From UBA11051 sp964390495 (GTDB taxonomy: Bacteria; Armatimonadota; Zipacnadia; Zipacnadales; UBA11051): 64,000 nucleotides of DNA. Positions 24,195 through 32,269 of this stretch are shown here, one piece after another (within the stretch, counting starts at the first letter, position 1; each line of letters starts with the position of its first letter). The position numbers and the translations under genes are program-made. The stretch lies in contig CAYMIN010000008.1 in the NCBI GenBank assembly GCA_964390495.1, forward strand, positions 62,001 to 126,000. The letters are read 5' to 3'. Under the pieces are notes generated by a model that saw only the letters and a program-made list of their open reading frames with translations, had not been told where the DNA came from and made no database searches.

Positions 24195-25025
24195 TTAGTC
24201 CGTCGCCGGCACGACCGGGTGCACCGATACGCCGCTGGCTCCGGTGGTCACGCCTTGCAGCGCCGAGACCCTTATCAGCAGGGTGATCGCCTCTCCGCAA
24301 TTGGGGCAGCGCAGCGTGATCACCACGTCCTGTGAGGGCAGCACATGCACCCCAGCGACCTCGGGGGCGGGAGCTATGGGTTCCGGCTTGACCGTGGTGA
24401 CCGGCGTCTCGGTGACCGGCTGGCCCGGCGTTATCGTCACGACCGGCGCAGGTGTGGTGGGCGTAGGCGGCGTGGTTGTGGGCGTCTCGGTGACCGGGGT
24501 GATCGGTGACGGGGCCGGCGCGGCGGCACCCAGTTCGATCTTGACCAGCAGGTCATCGGGCGAGAATTCGGTCGCCAGCGGGAAGGCGTGGACCCGCTTG
24601 ACTTGTCCCGGCTGGGTCTCGACGACCACGGAGCTGGCGTGCATGAACCAGTCCGGCGTCCCCGTGACGACGCTGCCGTCACGCTTGGTGACCTTCAGTT
24701 CCACAACTTGCCACGGGTTGCTGCGGGCCTCCGGGACGTGCTGCCATTTGGCCTCGACCACGGCGATATCGGCGGCGGCTACATTCGTCACAACGCCGTC
24801 GGGCGTCTTGACTGCCAGGCCACCGTTACCGGGCAGTTGGGTGCCGACGCCGGTGCCGGTGCCATCGCGGAAGCCCAGCTCGGCGCTGTGGATGTTGCCG
24901 CTAATCACCTGGCCGTCTCTCAGGTAAATGGTGCCCTGCATCTGGGCCGCTGGTTGGGCGTAAGCCAGGCAGCCACAGACTGTAATAGCGATTACCAGCA
25001 TCACACCGCGTGTCGCCCTTTTCAT
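24195..25025 (-). CDS. Secreted protein with Pro/Thr-rich linker
   Basis: A 276-residue exported protein: signal peptide (VMLVIAITVCGCLAYA), a folded N-terminal part to about residue 165 with paired TIYLRDGQVISGNI and VTKRDGSVVTGTPDWF segments suggestive of small beta domains, a long Pro/Thr linker (PITPVTETPTTTPPTPTTP and on, about 170-215), and a C-terminal piece with a single CPNC. GAGGTGA precedes the ATG by 6-7 bases. It follows no recognised operon. Function unknown; the linker is typical of extracellular or periplasmic modular proteins. Confidence 0.65.
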   Translation of the reverse strand: MKRATRGVMLVIAITVCGCLAYAQPAAQMQGTIYLRDGQVISGNIHSAELGFRDGTGTGVGTQLPGNGGLAVKTPDGVVTNVAAADIAVVEAKWQHVPEARSNPWQVVELKVTKRDGSVVTGTPDWFMHASSVVVETQPGQVKRVHAFPLATEFSPDDLLVKIELGAAAPAPSPITPVTETPTTTPPTPTTPAPVVTITPGQPVTETPVTTVKPEPIAPAPEVAGVHVLPSQDVVITLRCPNCGEAITLLIRVSALQGVTTGASGVSVHPVVPATD

Positions 25026-25147
25026 GTCAGTTCACCTCTGCTTTACTTGATCGCAGCAGACCTAGCTACTCACCTTGTGGCTTGGTGTCTTTTCCCAGTT
25101 GCTCTCCGGTCGCTTGTCGCTGTCCTACGGCTTGATGCGGCGCCTCT

Positions 25148-26143
25148 TCAGCTTCGGCTCCAGCGCCGCGCCTCTAGGGTCTCAGCGAAGGCCTCCAGCC
25201 GCAGCTTGTCCCGTCCGGTCAGGCCGCCGGGCCTGTCACCCTCCAGCGTCAAGACCGGGCAGTCCAACGCCTCCCGCAGAATATGGTCGTAGATCTGCCG
25301 GAAGCAGAAGGACTGCACGTAGTGGATTATGCCTTCCAGTTGTCTATTCGCCGTCTCGCGGGTGATATCCTCCAACCGCGCGAAGATATCGTAAGGGTAA
25401 GTGTATTGCTGATACTGAGTCAATAGGTCGCATTCCAGCGCCGGCGTCATGGTAAACTGGCGCTGCACCTCATTGAACGCTACATGCACGCCCAGTTCCT
25501 CCAGGTAGTGATAGATGTCGGAGTAAATCGGCGGCACTCCGACGAAGCCGATACGCGCCCGGTACTCAAGCGGCGTCCGCTCAGAAGCCTCATGCAGCAG
25601 CCCATCCACTTCCGCCTCAAAGCGCTCGACCTCGCCGGTGAAGTCGCTGCAGCTTACCTGGTAGAGGTGATTCTCCCAGCCGGTGATGGTGCCTTCCCGC
25701 CAGGTCAGCTCATCCAGCCGCCCGACCTTAGCCCGCAGCGGTCGCAACCGCTCCTGGACCGCTACTGCGGCCTCCCAGTCGGCGCCCAGGGCTTCGATCA
25801 GGCGCAGCATTTGCGCCTTGAGCTGGGTGCGGTCGCGGTCGTAGGGATAGGCGAACGGTATCAAGCGAACCTTGTGGTCGGCCAGCGTTTCCATCATCGC
25901 CTGCATCTGGCTGCAATCGCCCTGGGTCACCACGACTACGGTACTGATGTCATGCTGCAGAATGGTCGAGTAGATGCCCTTGACCCAGGAGCAGGCATTG
26001 CGCGGATAGCCGGCAGCTTCGGCATCGCGCACGAGCCGGCCGGCCTGGGGACTGACGACGAAGACATTGTTCAGGTCCACCGGCGTGTGGCCGGCGGCCA
26101 GGATGATCTCGACGGGGATGGTGCTGGTCAGCCCGACGCGCAC
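25148..26143 (-). CDS. 2-hydroxyacyl-CoA dehydratase D-component-like protein (HgdB/DCCP family)
   Basis: A 331-residue protein of the HgdB/BcrB family, whose members bind a [4Fe-4S] or double-cubane cluster and receive low-potential electrons from a BadF/HgdC-type ATPase. Cysteines at 51 (NACSWVKG), 77 (TQGDCSQM) and 280 (QSFCFRQI) are at the family's cluster-ligand positions, and LDCPVLTLEGDRPG near 293-306 matches the typical C-terminal segment. I start at GTG 26143, two bases after queE, with GGAG 10 bases upstream; a longer frame overlaps queE. No second dehydratase subunit is adjacent, so it resembles stand-alone double-cubane proteins more than a true acyl-CoA dehydratase. Substrate unknown. 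Confidence 0.75.
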   Translation of the reverse strand: MRVGLTSTIPVEIILAAGHTPVDLNNVFVVSPQAGRLVRDAEAAGYPRNACSWVKGIYSTILQHDISTVVVVTQGDCSQMQAMMETLADHKVRLIPFAYPYDRDRTQLKAQMLRLIEALGADWEAAVAVQERLRPLRAKVGRLDELTWREGTITGWENHLYQVSCSDFTGEVERFEAEVDGLLHEASERTPLEYRARIGFVGVPPIYSDIYHYLEELGVHVAFNEVQRQFTMTPALECDLLTQYQQYTYPYDIFARLEDITRETANRQLEGIIHYVQSFCFRQIYDHILREALDCPVLTLEGDRPGGLTGRDKLRLEAFAETLEARRWSRS

Positions 26144-26145
26144 CG

Positions 26146-26898
26146 CTATTTCGCTCCCAGCAGCCGCTGGCATTGCGGGATTACTCGCACGCTCTCGAAC
26201 CAGTGATCCGCCTCATGGGCCAACGCCCACAGCAGCTCGAAGGCGGGCGCTCCAGCCTTTGCCGTGGGCGTACACGGCTGCAGCACCGCCGATAGCGGCC
26301 ATAGCGTCCACCAGTTGGTATTGCCCAGCAGTGCCGCGATCTCCCCAGGCTTGACGGCGTCTGTGATCACCAGCTTGGCGAAGGCCTCGGTACCTACGGC
26401 TATGGACCAGAAGTTGTAGATGTCCTCATAGTCCACCGGCGTTCCCGTGGTGCTGGGCAGTTTGATGTCGCCGGCGATAAAGTTCACATGCTTAATGACT
26501 TGCAGAAGCGCGCCGCCCAGATGACCGGCAGTCTCAAGGTATATCATCATGCCGGCCTCGGCAAGCCGGGGGGCCAGTTGTGTAATATACTCCGGATAGA
26601 GCAGCGGTTCTCCGCCCGTCAGCACCACCCATTCAAGATTCGAATTCAGCAGAGAGGCCTCTTCCATTGCCCCCACTAGCTCATCAACCGAGAGCGGGTT
26701 ACGCATCTCCCGCACCTGGCCTGCGGCATCGTAAACCTTACAATATTCGGGGATCACCTTCGCGTATTCGGTATCACAGTAGAGGCAGTCGAGGTTGCAG
26801 CCGGCGAACCGCACGAACACCTGCGGAGTTCCCACCAGTACCCCTTCGCCTTGAAACGAGGGGAACACCTCGACAATCGGAGCGAGCTTTCCGTTCAT
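26146..26898 (-). CDS. queE: 7-carboxy-7-deazaguanine synthase-like radical SAM enzyme
   Basis: A 250-residue radical SAM protein. SFQGEG near residue 14 and FAGCNLDCLYCDT with Cys 34, 38 and 41 (CX3CX2C) are the QueE signatures; VVLTGGEPLLY near 90 is the SAM-binding GGEP motif. QueE rearranges 6-carboxytetrahydropterin to CDG in 7-deazapurine (queuosine/preQ0) synthesis. No queC, queD or queF lies in the window. Its ATG overlaps the DUF366 stop by four bases and its stop is two bases from the HgdB-like gene, so it is embedded in a tight operon. A related radical SAM function cannot be excluded. Confidence 0.78.
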   Translation of the reverse strand: MNGKLAPIVEVFPSFQGEGVLVGTPQVFVRFAGCNLDCLYCDTEYAKVIPEYCKVYDAAGQVREMRNPLSVDELVGAMEEASLLNSNLEWVVLTGGEPLLYPEYITQLAPRLAEAGMMIYLETAGHLGGALLQVIKHVNFIAGDIKLPSTTGTPVDYEDIYNFWSIAVGTEAFAKLVITDAVKPGEIAALLGNTNWWTLWPLSAVLQPCTPTAKAGAPAFELLWALAHEADHWFESVRVIPQCQRLLGAK

Positions 26899-27455
26899 GG
26901 CACGCTACGCACCTTGGTTCGCGCAAAGTCCGCCGAGGCCATCTCCTCGACATAGGCCGCGGCTACAGCTTCAGCCAGGCGCAGGTGGTCTATCCCGAAC
27001 TCCTGCAAGCCACAGGCCGCTACCGGCGCGCCGTCGGCATCAATATTGACGCCGGTGTGGATCAGGGTCGAGACCGGCGAGTTCGTGGCGATCGAGACCG
27101 ACAGCTTCTTATCCGCGCAGAAGATGTCATCGCCCTTGCGGGTTAGGTCCGGCAGCTTGCCCGTCGCCTGCAGCCGGTCCTTGATGATAGCGATCAGCAG
27201 CCGCTGACGCAGCACGGCGCAGGCCAGAGTGTCGCCGAAATGCTCGATGATGAAGTGCAGCATCAGGGCCGCTTTGATGGTCGCACCGGCGCGTCGGTCC
27301 TCGTTGTCAACCAGCGCCGCGGTCGGTACCTCGCAGGGCCCGGCGAAAGCGGCGATGGCATCACCGCCGATGTCGAACGTCTCCTGGAGCCAGCGCGAGC
27401 GCAACTGCTGGCCCGTGTACTCGATCTGACGGTCGAACGCCACCACCCGCTGCAC
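26895..27455 (-). CDS. DUF366 family protein
   Basis: A 186-residue protein that I recognise as DUF366 from RSRWLQETFDIGGDAIAAF, GPCEVPTAALVD, RKGDDIFCADKKLSVSIAT and SPVSTLIHTGVNID. The KLSVSIAT segment recalls the substrate-lysine region of the biotin/lipoate ligase fold, but no ligase activity is established for the family. Function unknown. It lies three bases after the DnaA-N-like gene and overlaps queE by ATGA, so all are translated from one message. Confidence 0.75.
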   Translation of the reverse strand: MQRVVAFDRQIEYTGQQLRSRWLQETFDIGGDAIAAFAGPCEVPTAALVDNEDRRAGATIKAALMLHFIIEHFGDTLACAVLRQRLLIAIIKDRLQATGKLPDLTRKGDDIFCADKKLSVSIATNSPVSTLIHTGVNIDADGAPVAACGLQEFGIDHLRLAEAVAAAYVEEMASADFARTKVRSVP

Positions 27456-27458
27456 CGG

Positions 27459-28100
27459 CTAGGCCTTCTTCCTCGAGCCCTTATAGCGCAGGTATTCCAG
27501 GGCCACCAGGCCGCCCGGGATGCTGCACAGAGCCGCGATTCTATCGAAGATGCGGTCGAGTTCGCGTTCCTGGACCTCTTCGGCCTCCGGGTCCTCGGCG
27601 CGCACTTCCTCCTCGGTCTTGGCGATTAGCGGGATGGCTTTGATCAGGAAGCGGGCGTGGCTCAGCGGCTGTTCGCGCCCGCCGACATCGTAGTAAAGCT
27701 GGCGGATCTCCTGGCTGAGCTCCTGCCAGCGGGCCGCGGCGCCTTTGTGGCGGATTGACACTTGCGCGGTCCGTTCCGTTTGGCCCGCGGCCGCCGCGCT
27801 GCGCTGCTTGAAGCCCTCCCATGATTCGATGGTAGCGCCCTCGATCGGTTGCAGTTGCAGCCGCCGGCCGGCCACGGCCTCTATCGCCCGCCGCACGGTG
27901 CCGGCATTGGCGGGATTGGTCAGGTATCCTGAGTGTTTCATATTAGCCGGTGTGAAGCCAATGACCAGTGTATCCTCTTCAATGACCAGGGGTACTCCGG
28001 CTTCCAGGGCCTCCCACAGGCTGAGGTTGATGTCGCCCTCTTTGACCTTCTCGATCACTTGCTCCCAGAGCTTTTTCAGGTCGGCTTGCTGTTCGCTCAT
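27459..28100 (-). CDS. DnaA N-terminal-domain-like protein, no ATPase domain
   Basis: A 213-residue protein whose first 95 residues (LKKLWEQVIEKVKEGDINLSLWEAL... then DTLVIGFTPANMKHSGYL and VRRAIEAVAGRRLQLQPI) follow the pattern of the DnaA N-terminal oligomerisation domain. No AAA+ motifs or DNA-binding domain IV follow; the rest is helical and charged (IPLIAKTEEEVRAEDPEAEEV) with a basic end (YKGSRKKA). It is first in the four-gene operon with DUF366, queE and the HgdB-like gene, behind a good promoter. It may bind DNA or a protein partner; unknown. Confidence 0.6.
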   Translation of the reverse strand: MSEQQADLKKLWEQVIEKVKEGDINLSLWEALEAGVPLVIEEDTLVIGFTPANMKHSGYLTNPANAGTVRRAIEAVAGRRLQLQPIEGATIESWEGFKQRSAAAAGQTERTAQVSIRHKGAAARWQELSQEIRQLYYDVGGREQPLSHARFLIKAIPLIAKTEEEVRAEDPEAEEVQERELDRIFDRIAALCSIPGGLVALEYLRYKGSRKKA

Positions 28101-28197
28101 GACCTGGCTTGCCTCCTCTTGTACCTCATTGAGGTCGTGTCGCCCAAACGCACAGTTGACAGCGTGTCATGGCTCTAGTACGATTTGGCCTTGAGGG

Positions 28198-28226
28198 ATT
28201 ATAGCATACGGATTCGGGGCTGTAAA
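28198..28226 (-). promoter_or_regulatory. Promoter of the DnaA-N-like/DUF366/queE/HgdB-like operon
   Basis: On the minus strand TTTACA (28226-28221), 17-base spacer, TATAAT (28203-28198). The leader to the start codon at 28100 would be about 90 bases. Confidence 0.75.
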
Positions 28227-28256
28227 CGCGCTGACCGCCGTGGTTGCAACTGCCAG

Positions 28257-28324
28257 TGTAGGGGCGCAATTCATTGCGCCCGATCAGCAGGCGCGCGCCG
28301 AGCGTGATGAATCACGCCCCTACG
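28257..28324. repeat. Facing pair of family C palindromes
   Basis: GTAGGGGCGCAATTCATTGC at the left and GTGATGAATCACGCCCCTAC at the right form a 65-70 base composite in which the outer GTAGGGGCG and CGCCCCTAC also pair. It lies between the divergent operon promoter (minus) and pyk (plus). The same facing arrangement is seen near 19426-19491. Confidence 0.75.
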
Positions 28325-28404
28325 AGAGTCAATGGCAACGGAGGGAGAGAATGCAGTAGAATACTAAGCCATAAGGCGAGTAGTTACCGAGAAAGAGGCC
28401 CAGA

Positions 28405-29865
28405 ATGCCAGCACTTACTCCGAAAACCAACCCCACCAAGATAGTGTGCACGCTAGGCCCGGCCACCGCCGACCGCGCGGTACTCAGGCGGATGCTGGCG
28501 GCGGGCATGGATGTGGCGCGTCTCAATTTCTCCCACGGTGACCACGAAACTCATGCCCGGATGCTGCAGATGCTGCGCGAGGTATCGGAGCAGGCCAATC
28601 AGCATGTCGCGGCCATCGCCGACTTGCAGGGCCCCAAGATCCGCACCGGGCGCCTCCGCGACGGCAAGCCGGTTGAGCTTAAGGCGGGCCAGAGCCTGCA
28701 GATATCCGCCGGCGGTGACGAGCTCGGCGACCAGCAGCGCGTCTGGACCAATTATGTGAGCCTGGCCGATGATGTCAAATCCGGCGACGCGCTCCTGCTT
28801 GACGACGGCCTCTTGCAGTTGCGCGTCGAGGCGGTCTCCGGCGGCACGGTTACTACCACGGTGCTGGTCGGCGGTATTCTGGGGGAGCACAAGGGCATCA
28901 ACCTGCCGGACACGGATGTCAGTGCTCCGGCGCTGACGCCCAAGGACAAGCGCGATCTGGAGTTCGCTCTCGAGCAGGGAGTTGACTATGTAGCGCTCTC
29001 GTTTGTGCGCAAGCCCGAAGACATACTGGCTTTGCAAGAGGCGTGTGAGAGCTGTGGCCGCAGCCTCCCGCTCATCGCCAAGCTCGAGAAGCCTGAGGCG
29101 CTTAACCACCTCGACGAGATTGTGGCCTCTGTTGATGCGGTGATGGTGGCCCGTGGCGATCTGGGGGTGGAGCTACCGCCGGAAGAGGTGCCGGTATGGC
29201 AGAAGCGCATCATCAGACTGTGCGCCCAGATGCGCGTGCCGGTGATCACTGCCACCCAGATGCTCGATTCCATGCGCAACAATCCCCGGCCCACCCGCGC
29301 GGAGGCCTCTGATGTCGCCAATGCCATATTCGATGGCACTGATGCGGTGATGCTCTCCGGCGAGACCGCCATCGGCAAGTACCCCGTGGAGACCGTCGAG
29401 ATGATGAGACGCATCTGCGCCTCGGCCGAGCAAGAGCAGTTCAGCACCCGGCCGCATCTACGCACCCCGCTGGCCTCACCCGATGAGTCGCTGGAGATCG
29501 CGGATGCCGTCAGTCGCGCCGCCGCCCGCACCGCCGAAGAGGTGCATGCCAGTGCCATCCTGGCCTTCACCGAATCGGGTTCGACGGCGCGGATGGCCTC
29601 CAAATCCCGACCGATGGTCCCGATTATCGCGGTCACCCCGCTCAAGGCTACCGCCCGACGCTGCAGCCTCTACTGGGGCGTTACGCCGGTGCTGACCCAG
29701 CACGCGGCAGCCACCGACGATGTGATTCCCCGCTGTGTCGCCGAGGTCCAGCGTCTCGGGCTGGTCAGTGCCGGCGACGCCGTAGTGATAACCGCGGGCA
29801 CGCCGATGGGGCGTCCCGGCACCACCAACATGATGCGCATTCACCGCGTCGGCCCTACCGCGTAG
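28405..29865 (+). CDS. pyk: Pyruvate kinase
   Basis: A 486-residue glycolytic enzyme. TKIVCTLGPAT at 11-21, LNFSHG near 39, DLQGPKIRTG near 74, the catalytic IAKLEK near 218, MVARGDLGVELPPEEVP near 252 and TATQMLDSM near 282 are all intact, followed by a full C-terminal domain. It converts PEP and ADP to pyruvate and ATP. AAGAGG precedes the ATG by 7 bases. Two tandem hairpins follow the stop. Stands alone. Confidence 0.97.
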   Translation: MPALTPKTNPTKIVCTLGPATADRAVLRRMLAAGMDVARLNFSHGDHETHARMLQMLREVSEQANQHVAAIADLQGPKIRTGRLRDGKPVELKAGQSLQISAGGDELGDQQRVWTNYVSLADDVKSGDALLLDDGLLQLRVEAVSGGTVTTTVLVGGILGEHKGINLPDTDVSAPALTPKDKRDLEFALEQGVDYVALSFVRKPEDILALQEACESCGRSLPLIAKLEKPEALNHLDEIVASVDAVMVARGDLGVELPPEEVPVWQKRIIRLCAQMRVPVITATQMLDSMRNNPRPTRAEASDVANAIFDGTDAVMLSGETAIGKYPVETVEMMRRICASAEQEQFSTRPHLRTPLASPDESLEIADAVSRAAARTAEEVHASAILAFTESGSTARMASKSRPMVPIIAVTPLKATARRCSLYWGVTPVLTQHAAATDDVIPRCVAEVQRLGLVSAGDAVVITAGTPMGRPGTTNMMRIHRVGPTA

Positions 29866-29870
29866 CTCGG

Positions 29871-29931
29871 CCTGCCCTGCGCCTGTCGCAGGGCAGGTGA
29901 GAACTCAGGACGCCTGGCGTCCTAAGTTCTC
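29871..29931 (+). terminator. Double hairpin after pyk
   Basis: Hairpin one: CCTGCCCTGCG/CGCAGGGCAGG (29871-29881 and 29887-29897, five-base loop). Hairpin two: GAGAACT-c-AGGACGC with GCGTCCT-a-AGTTCTC (29899-29931, three-base loop, one mismatch). Together they would strongly structure the pyk 3' end, though no T-run follows. The second shares its outer arms and the AGCTTCCAGC flank with the hairpin at 21233, so it is also a dispersed repeat. Confidence 0.65.
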
Positions 29932-30009
29932 AGCTTCCAGCCCGAGGCATCGTGTACTAGGATACACTGGCCGATTTCTCGCAGCTTCCATCAGAACAGG
30001 ATACCGACT

Positions 30010-31815
30010 ATGAGTCGAAAAACGTACACGTGGATTGCGGCGCTGGCAGTGCTACTCCACTGCGGCTGGCTGTGGGCCGACGGTGCCGCGCTGGAAGTGG
30101 AGCTGCTGGCCGGTGAAATCGCCGTACCGGATGGTGCGGCGATCGTCCGTGACGGCCGGCTGCTGATCGCCGACAGCTTTGCCGAGGCTCATCTCGGCTA
30201 TACCCGCCAGGTGGACGGCCAGGTGGTCACCCTCAAGGCCTATGGGCACCAATGGACCTTCCGCGAAGCGGCCGAGGTCTGCTCCTGCGACGGGCAACCG
30301 GTCGCGCTCGAGGTCCCTGCGGTACTGATCGGGGAGGAGTTCTACTGCCCGGCGCACGTTCTTTTGGAGCCGTTGGGAGCAGCGGTCCGCAAGCTCGACC
30401 AGGCCCGTTTTGAGCTGGAGCTGCCGGGCACCCATCTCCTCGATATCCGCCAGGGCTCCCATGACGATAAGGTGCGGGTGGTGATAGACCTCTCCGCGCC
30501 GGTCCCCTTCGAATCCCAATTGGCCTCCCACGCCCTGGTGCTGCGCATACCGGTCTTGCCGGACCCGCAGGGCCGCAATGATTTGCTCAGGCAGTTGCAG
30601 TTTAGTGAGTCCCTGGTGCCAACAGTGACGGAGAACCGCGACTGCGGCTGGTCGCAGATTACCATCAATCACCACAGCGCCGACTCGCCGGCGCTCTTTA
30701 CCCTGCGGGAGCCGGCGCGTATCGTCATAGACTTCTTGCGCCCCGAGCCGATTGTTCAGCCTCGCACCCCGCAGCCGCCAGCGCCTCAGCCGCTTCCTGA
30801 GAAGATTGACGGTGTCGAGTGGCGCTCCTGCAACTTCAGCACCGCGCGTGGGCCGGTTCGGGCCTGGCTGCTGATTGTGGACCCGACCGACCCCGACATC
30901 GTGATCCGTCCGGCCCTCGCCGCCACGACCATTCACCATCGCCGCACCGTCAAGAGCATCGCGCTGCGCGATGCAGCCTACGCGGCAGTCAATGGCGGCT
31001 TTTTCGCGCCCCGCGGCCAGCCGCTGGGGATGCTGATGATTGAGGGGGAATGGATATCCAACCCCCTTTACCAGCGCGCGGTGCTCGGCTTCACCAAGGC
31101 CGGCGAGGTCCAGATCCGCAATGTTGTTTTCGACGGCTGGGTGGAGTTTGAGGGCTTGGGCAGGCTGCCGCTTGAGGGCATCAATCGCGGACACACCGAT
31201 GAAGACGGCGTGGTGCTTTACACTCCGAGGTGGGGCGACCATCTCTTAGGCAACCCGCGCAAGACCCGAGTGGTGGTCAGCGGTGGCGTCGTCCAGGCAA
31301 TTCTCAGCCGGGGTGAGGCCGCCGCTATCCCTCAGGCCGGCTTTGTGCTGTCAGGTCTGGACCGGCGGGCCGAATCCCTGCTGCAGGTGGAGTTGGGGCA
31401 GCAGGTAGCCTTGCTGCTGGACACCAAGCCAAGCTGGCCCGGTCTGTGCCATGCCGTTGGCGGCGGGCCGCGACTGCTTGCTGGCGGAGAGATCGCCATC
31501 CCTTACTATGACGAGCGCTTCCGTGCCGATGTCAGGGCCAGCACCAGGCCGCGCACAGCGGCCGGGATTGATCAGCAGGGGCGGCTGATTCTGCTCGTGG
31601 TTGACAATGTCAACAAGGGCATGACCCTCGGCGAGCTGGCCAGGGTCATGAGCAAGCTGGGCGTGGTCGAGGCGATGAACCTCGACGGCGGCGGCTCCAG
31701 TACTCTGGTCATTGCCGGAAAGCACGTGAACCAGCCCAGTGACGGAGTGCCGCGATCGGTCTCCAACGCCATAGTCATCATTGACCGCAACAAGACCGCT
31801 GCCACCGCAGGATAG
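30010..31815 (+). CDS. Secreted AMIN/phosphodiester glycosidase (NAGPA-like) protein
   Basis: A 601-residue exported protein. Signal peptide (WIAALAVLLHCGWLWADG), then a copper-amine-oxidase-N-like region to about 150, an AMIN-type segment (DDKVRVVIDLSAPVPFESQL ... PARIVIDFLRP, about 155-250), a Pro-rich linker, and a C-terminal phosphodiester glycosidase domain (AAVNGGFFAPRGQPLG near 325, GGGPRLLAGG near 486, RTAAGIDQQGRL near 517, MNLDGGGSSTLVI near 558). The C-terminal family includes the enzyme that uncovers mannose-6-phosphate and bacterial exopolysaccharide-related proteins. AMIN points to the cell envelope. It likely acts on a cell-wall or capsule glycan. Confidence 0.82.
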   Translation: MSRKTYTWIAALAVLLHCGWLWADGAALEVELLAGEIAVPDGAAIVRDGRLLIADSFAEAHLGYTRQVDGQVVTLKAYGHQWTFREAAEVCSCDGQPVALEVPAVLIGEEFYCPAHVLLEPLGAAVRKLDQARFELELPGTHLLDIRQGSHDDKVRVVIDLSAPVPFESQLASHALVLRIPVLPDPQGRNDLLRQLQFSESLVPTVTENRDCGWSQITINHHSADSPALFTLREPARIVIDFLRPEPIVQPRTPQPPAPQPLPEKIDGVEWRSCNFSTARGPVRAWLLIVDPTDPDIVIRPALAATTIHHRRTVKSIALRDAAYAAVNGGFFAPRGQPLGMLMIEGEWISNPLYQRAVLGFTKAGEVQIRNVVFDGWVEFEGLGRLPLEGINRGHTDEDGVVLYTPRWGDHLLGNPRKTRVVVSGGVVQAILSRGEAAAIPQAGFVLSGLDRRAESLLQVELGQQVALLLDTKPSWPGLCHAVGGGPRLLAGGEIAIPYYDERFRADVRASTRPRTAAGIDQQGRLILLVVDNVNKGMTLGELARVMSKLGVVEAMNLDGGGSSTLVIAGKHVNQPSDGVPRSVSNAIVIIDRNKTAATAG

Positions 31816-32269
31816 GGAATTCGGAAACTTAGGCTGGACGTTTAGCGCTTATTATTACACGCATTCCTCACCTAGCCGTTGTAGGGGCGTGATTTATCAT
31901 TATCACGCCCTGAAGGCCGCTGTTAATTGGGTGCAATGAGACATGTCTCTACTAACTAGGAAGGAATCGCAGGCGGCGATGGTCTCCTATCAGGCCCGTA
32001 CAAACAACACATTCCTGGACGACAGGCATCCCTGCCTGTCGCGACTTCTGGCAACGGCATGGACAGGCAGGGCACCCGTGCGCAGCATGGGTCCCCTGTC
32101 CTCCGGGTTTTTTGGGGGGACGGGAGCCAAGAGGCGCCGGATTGCACCAAGTGCAGTCCCGGCGTCGGCCGTCGCCTCAGTTCGCCAAATGTAACTCCTT
32201 CCCAACAATTCAAGAAATGTCTAATTGCGCCCCTACACCCTGGCAGTCGCCAGCGACGTGGTGAAAAGC
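31816..32269. repeat. Intergenic region with family C and family D repeats
   Basis: About 450 bases. Family C left part at about 31880-31912 (GTAGGGGCGTGATTTATC ... ATCACGCCCTG), its right part at about 32222-32236 (ATTGCGCCCCTAC), and between them a long family D copy (GACGACAGGCATCC at 32020 through CCTGTCCTCCGG at about 32106), as if D had inserted within a C pair. TTTTTTGGGGGG at 32108 follows. No supported gene. Confidence 0.7.

Noticed and set aside
23848..24300. 150-residue minus-strand frame upstream of the secreted protein stop
   Set aside because: It is made mostly of family B repeat sequence and overlaps the end of the real gene at 24195; no ribosome site.
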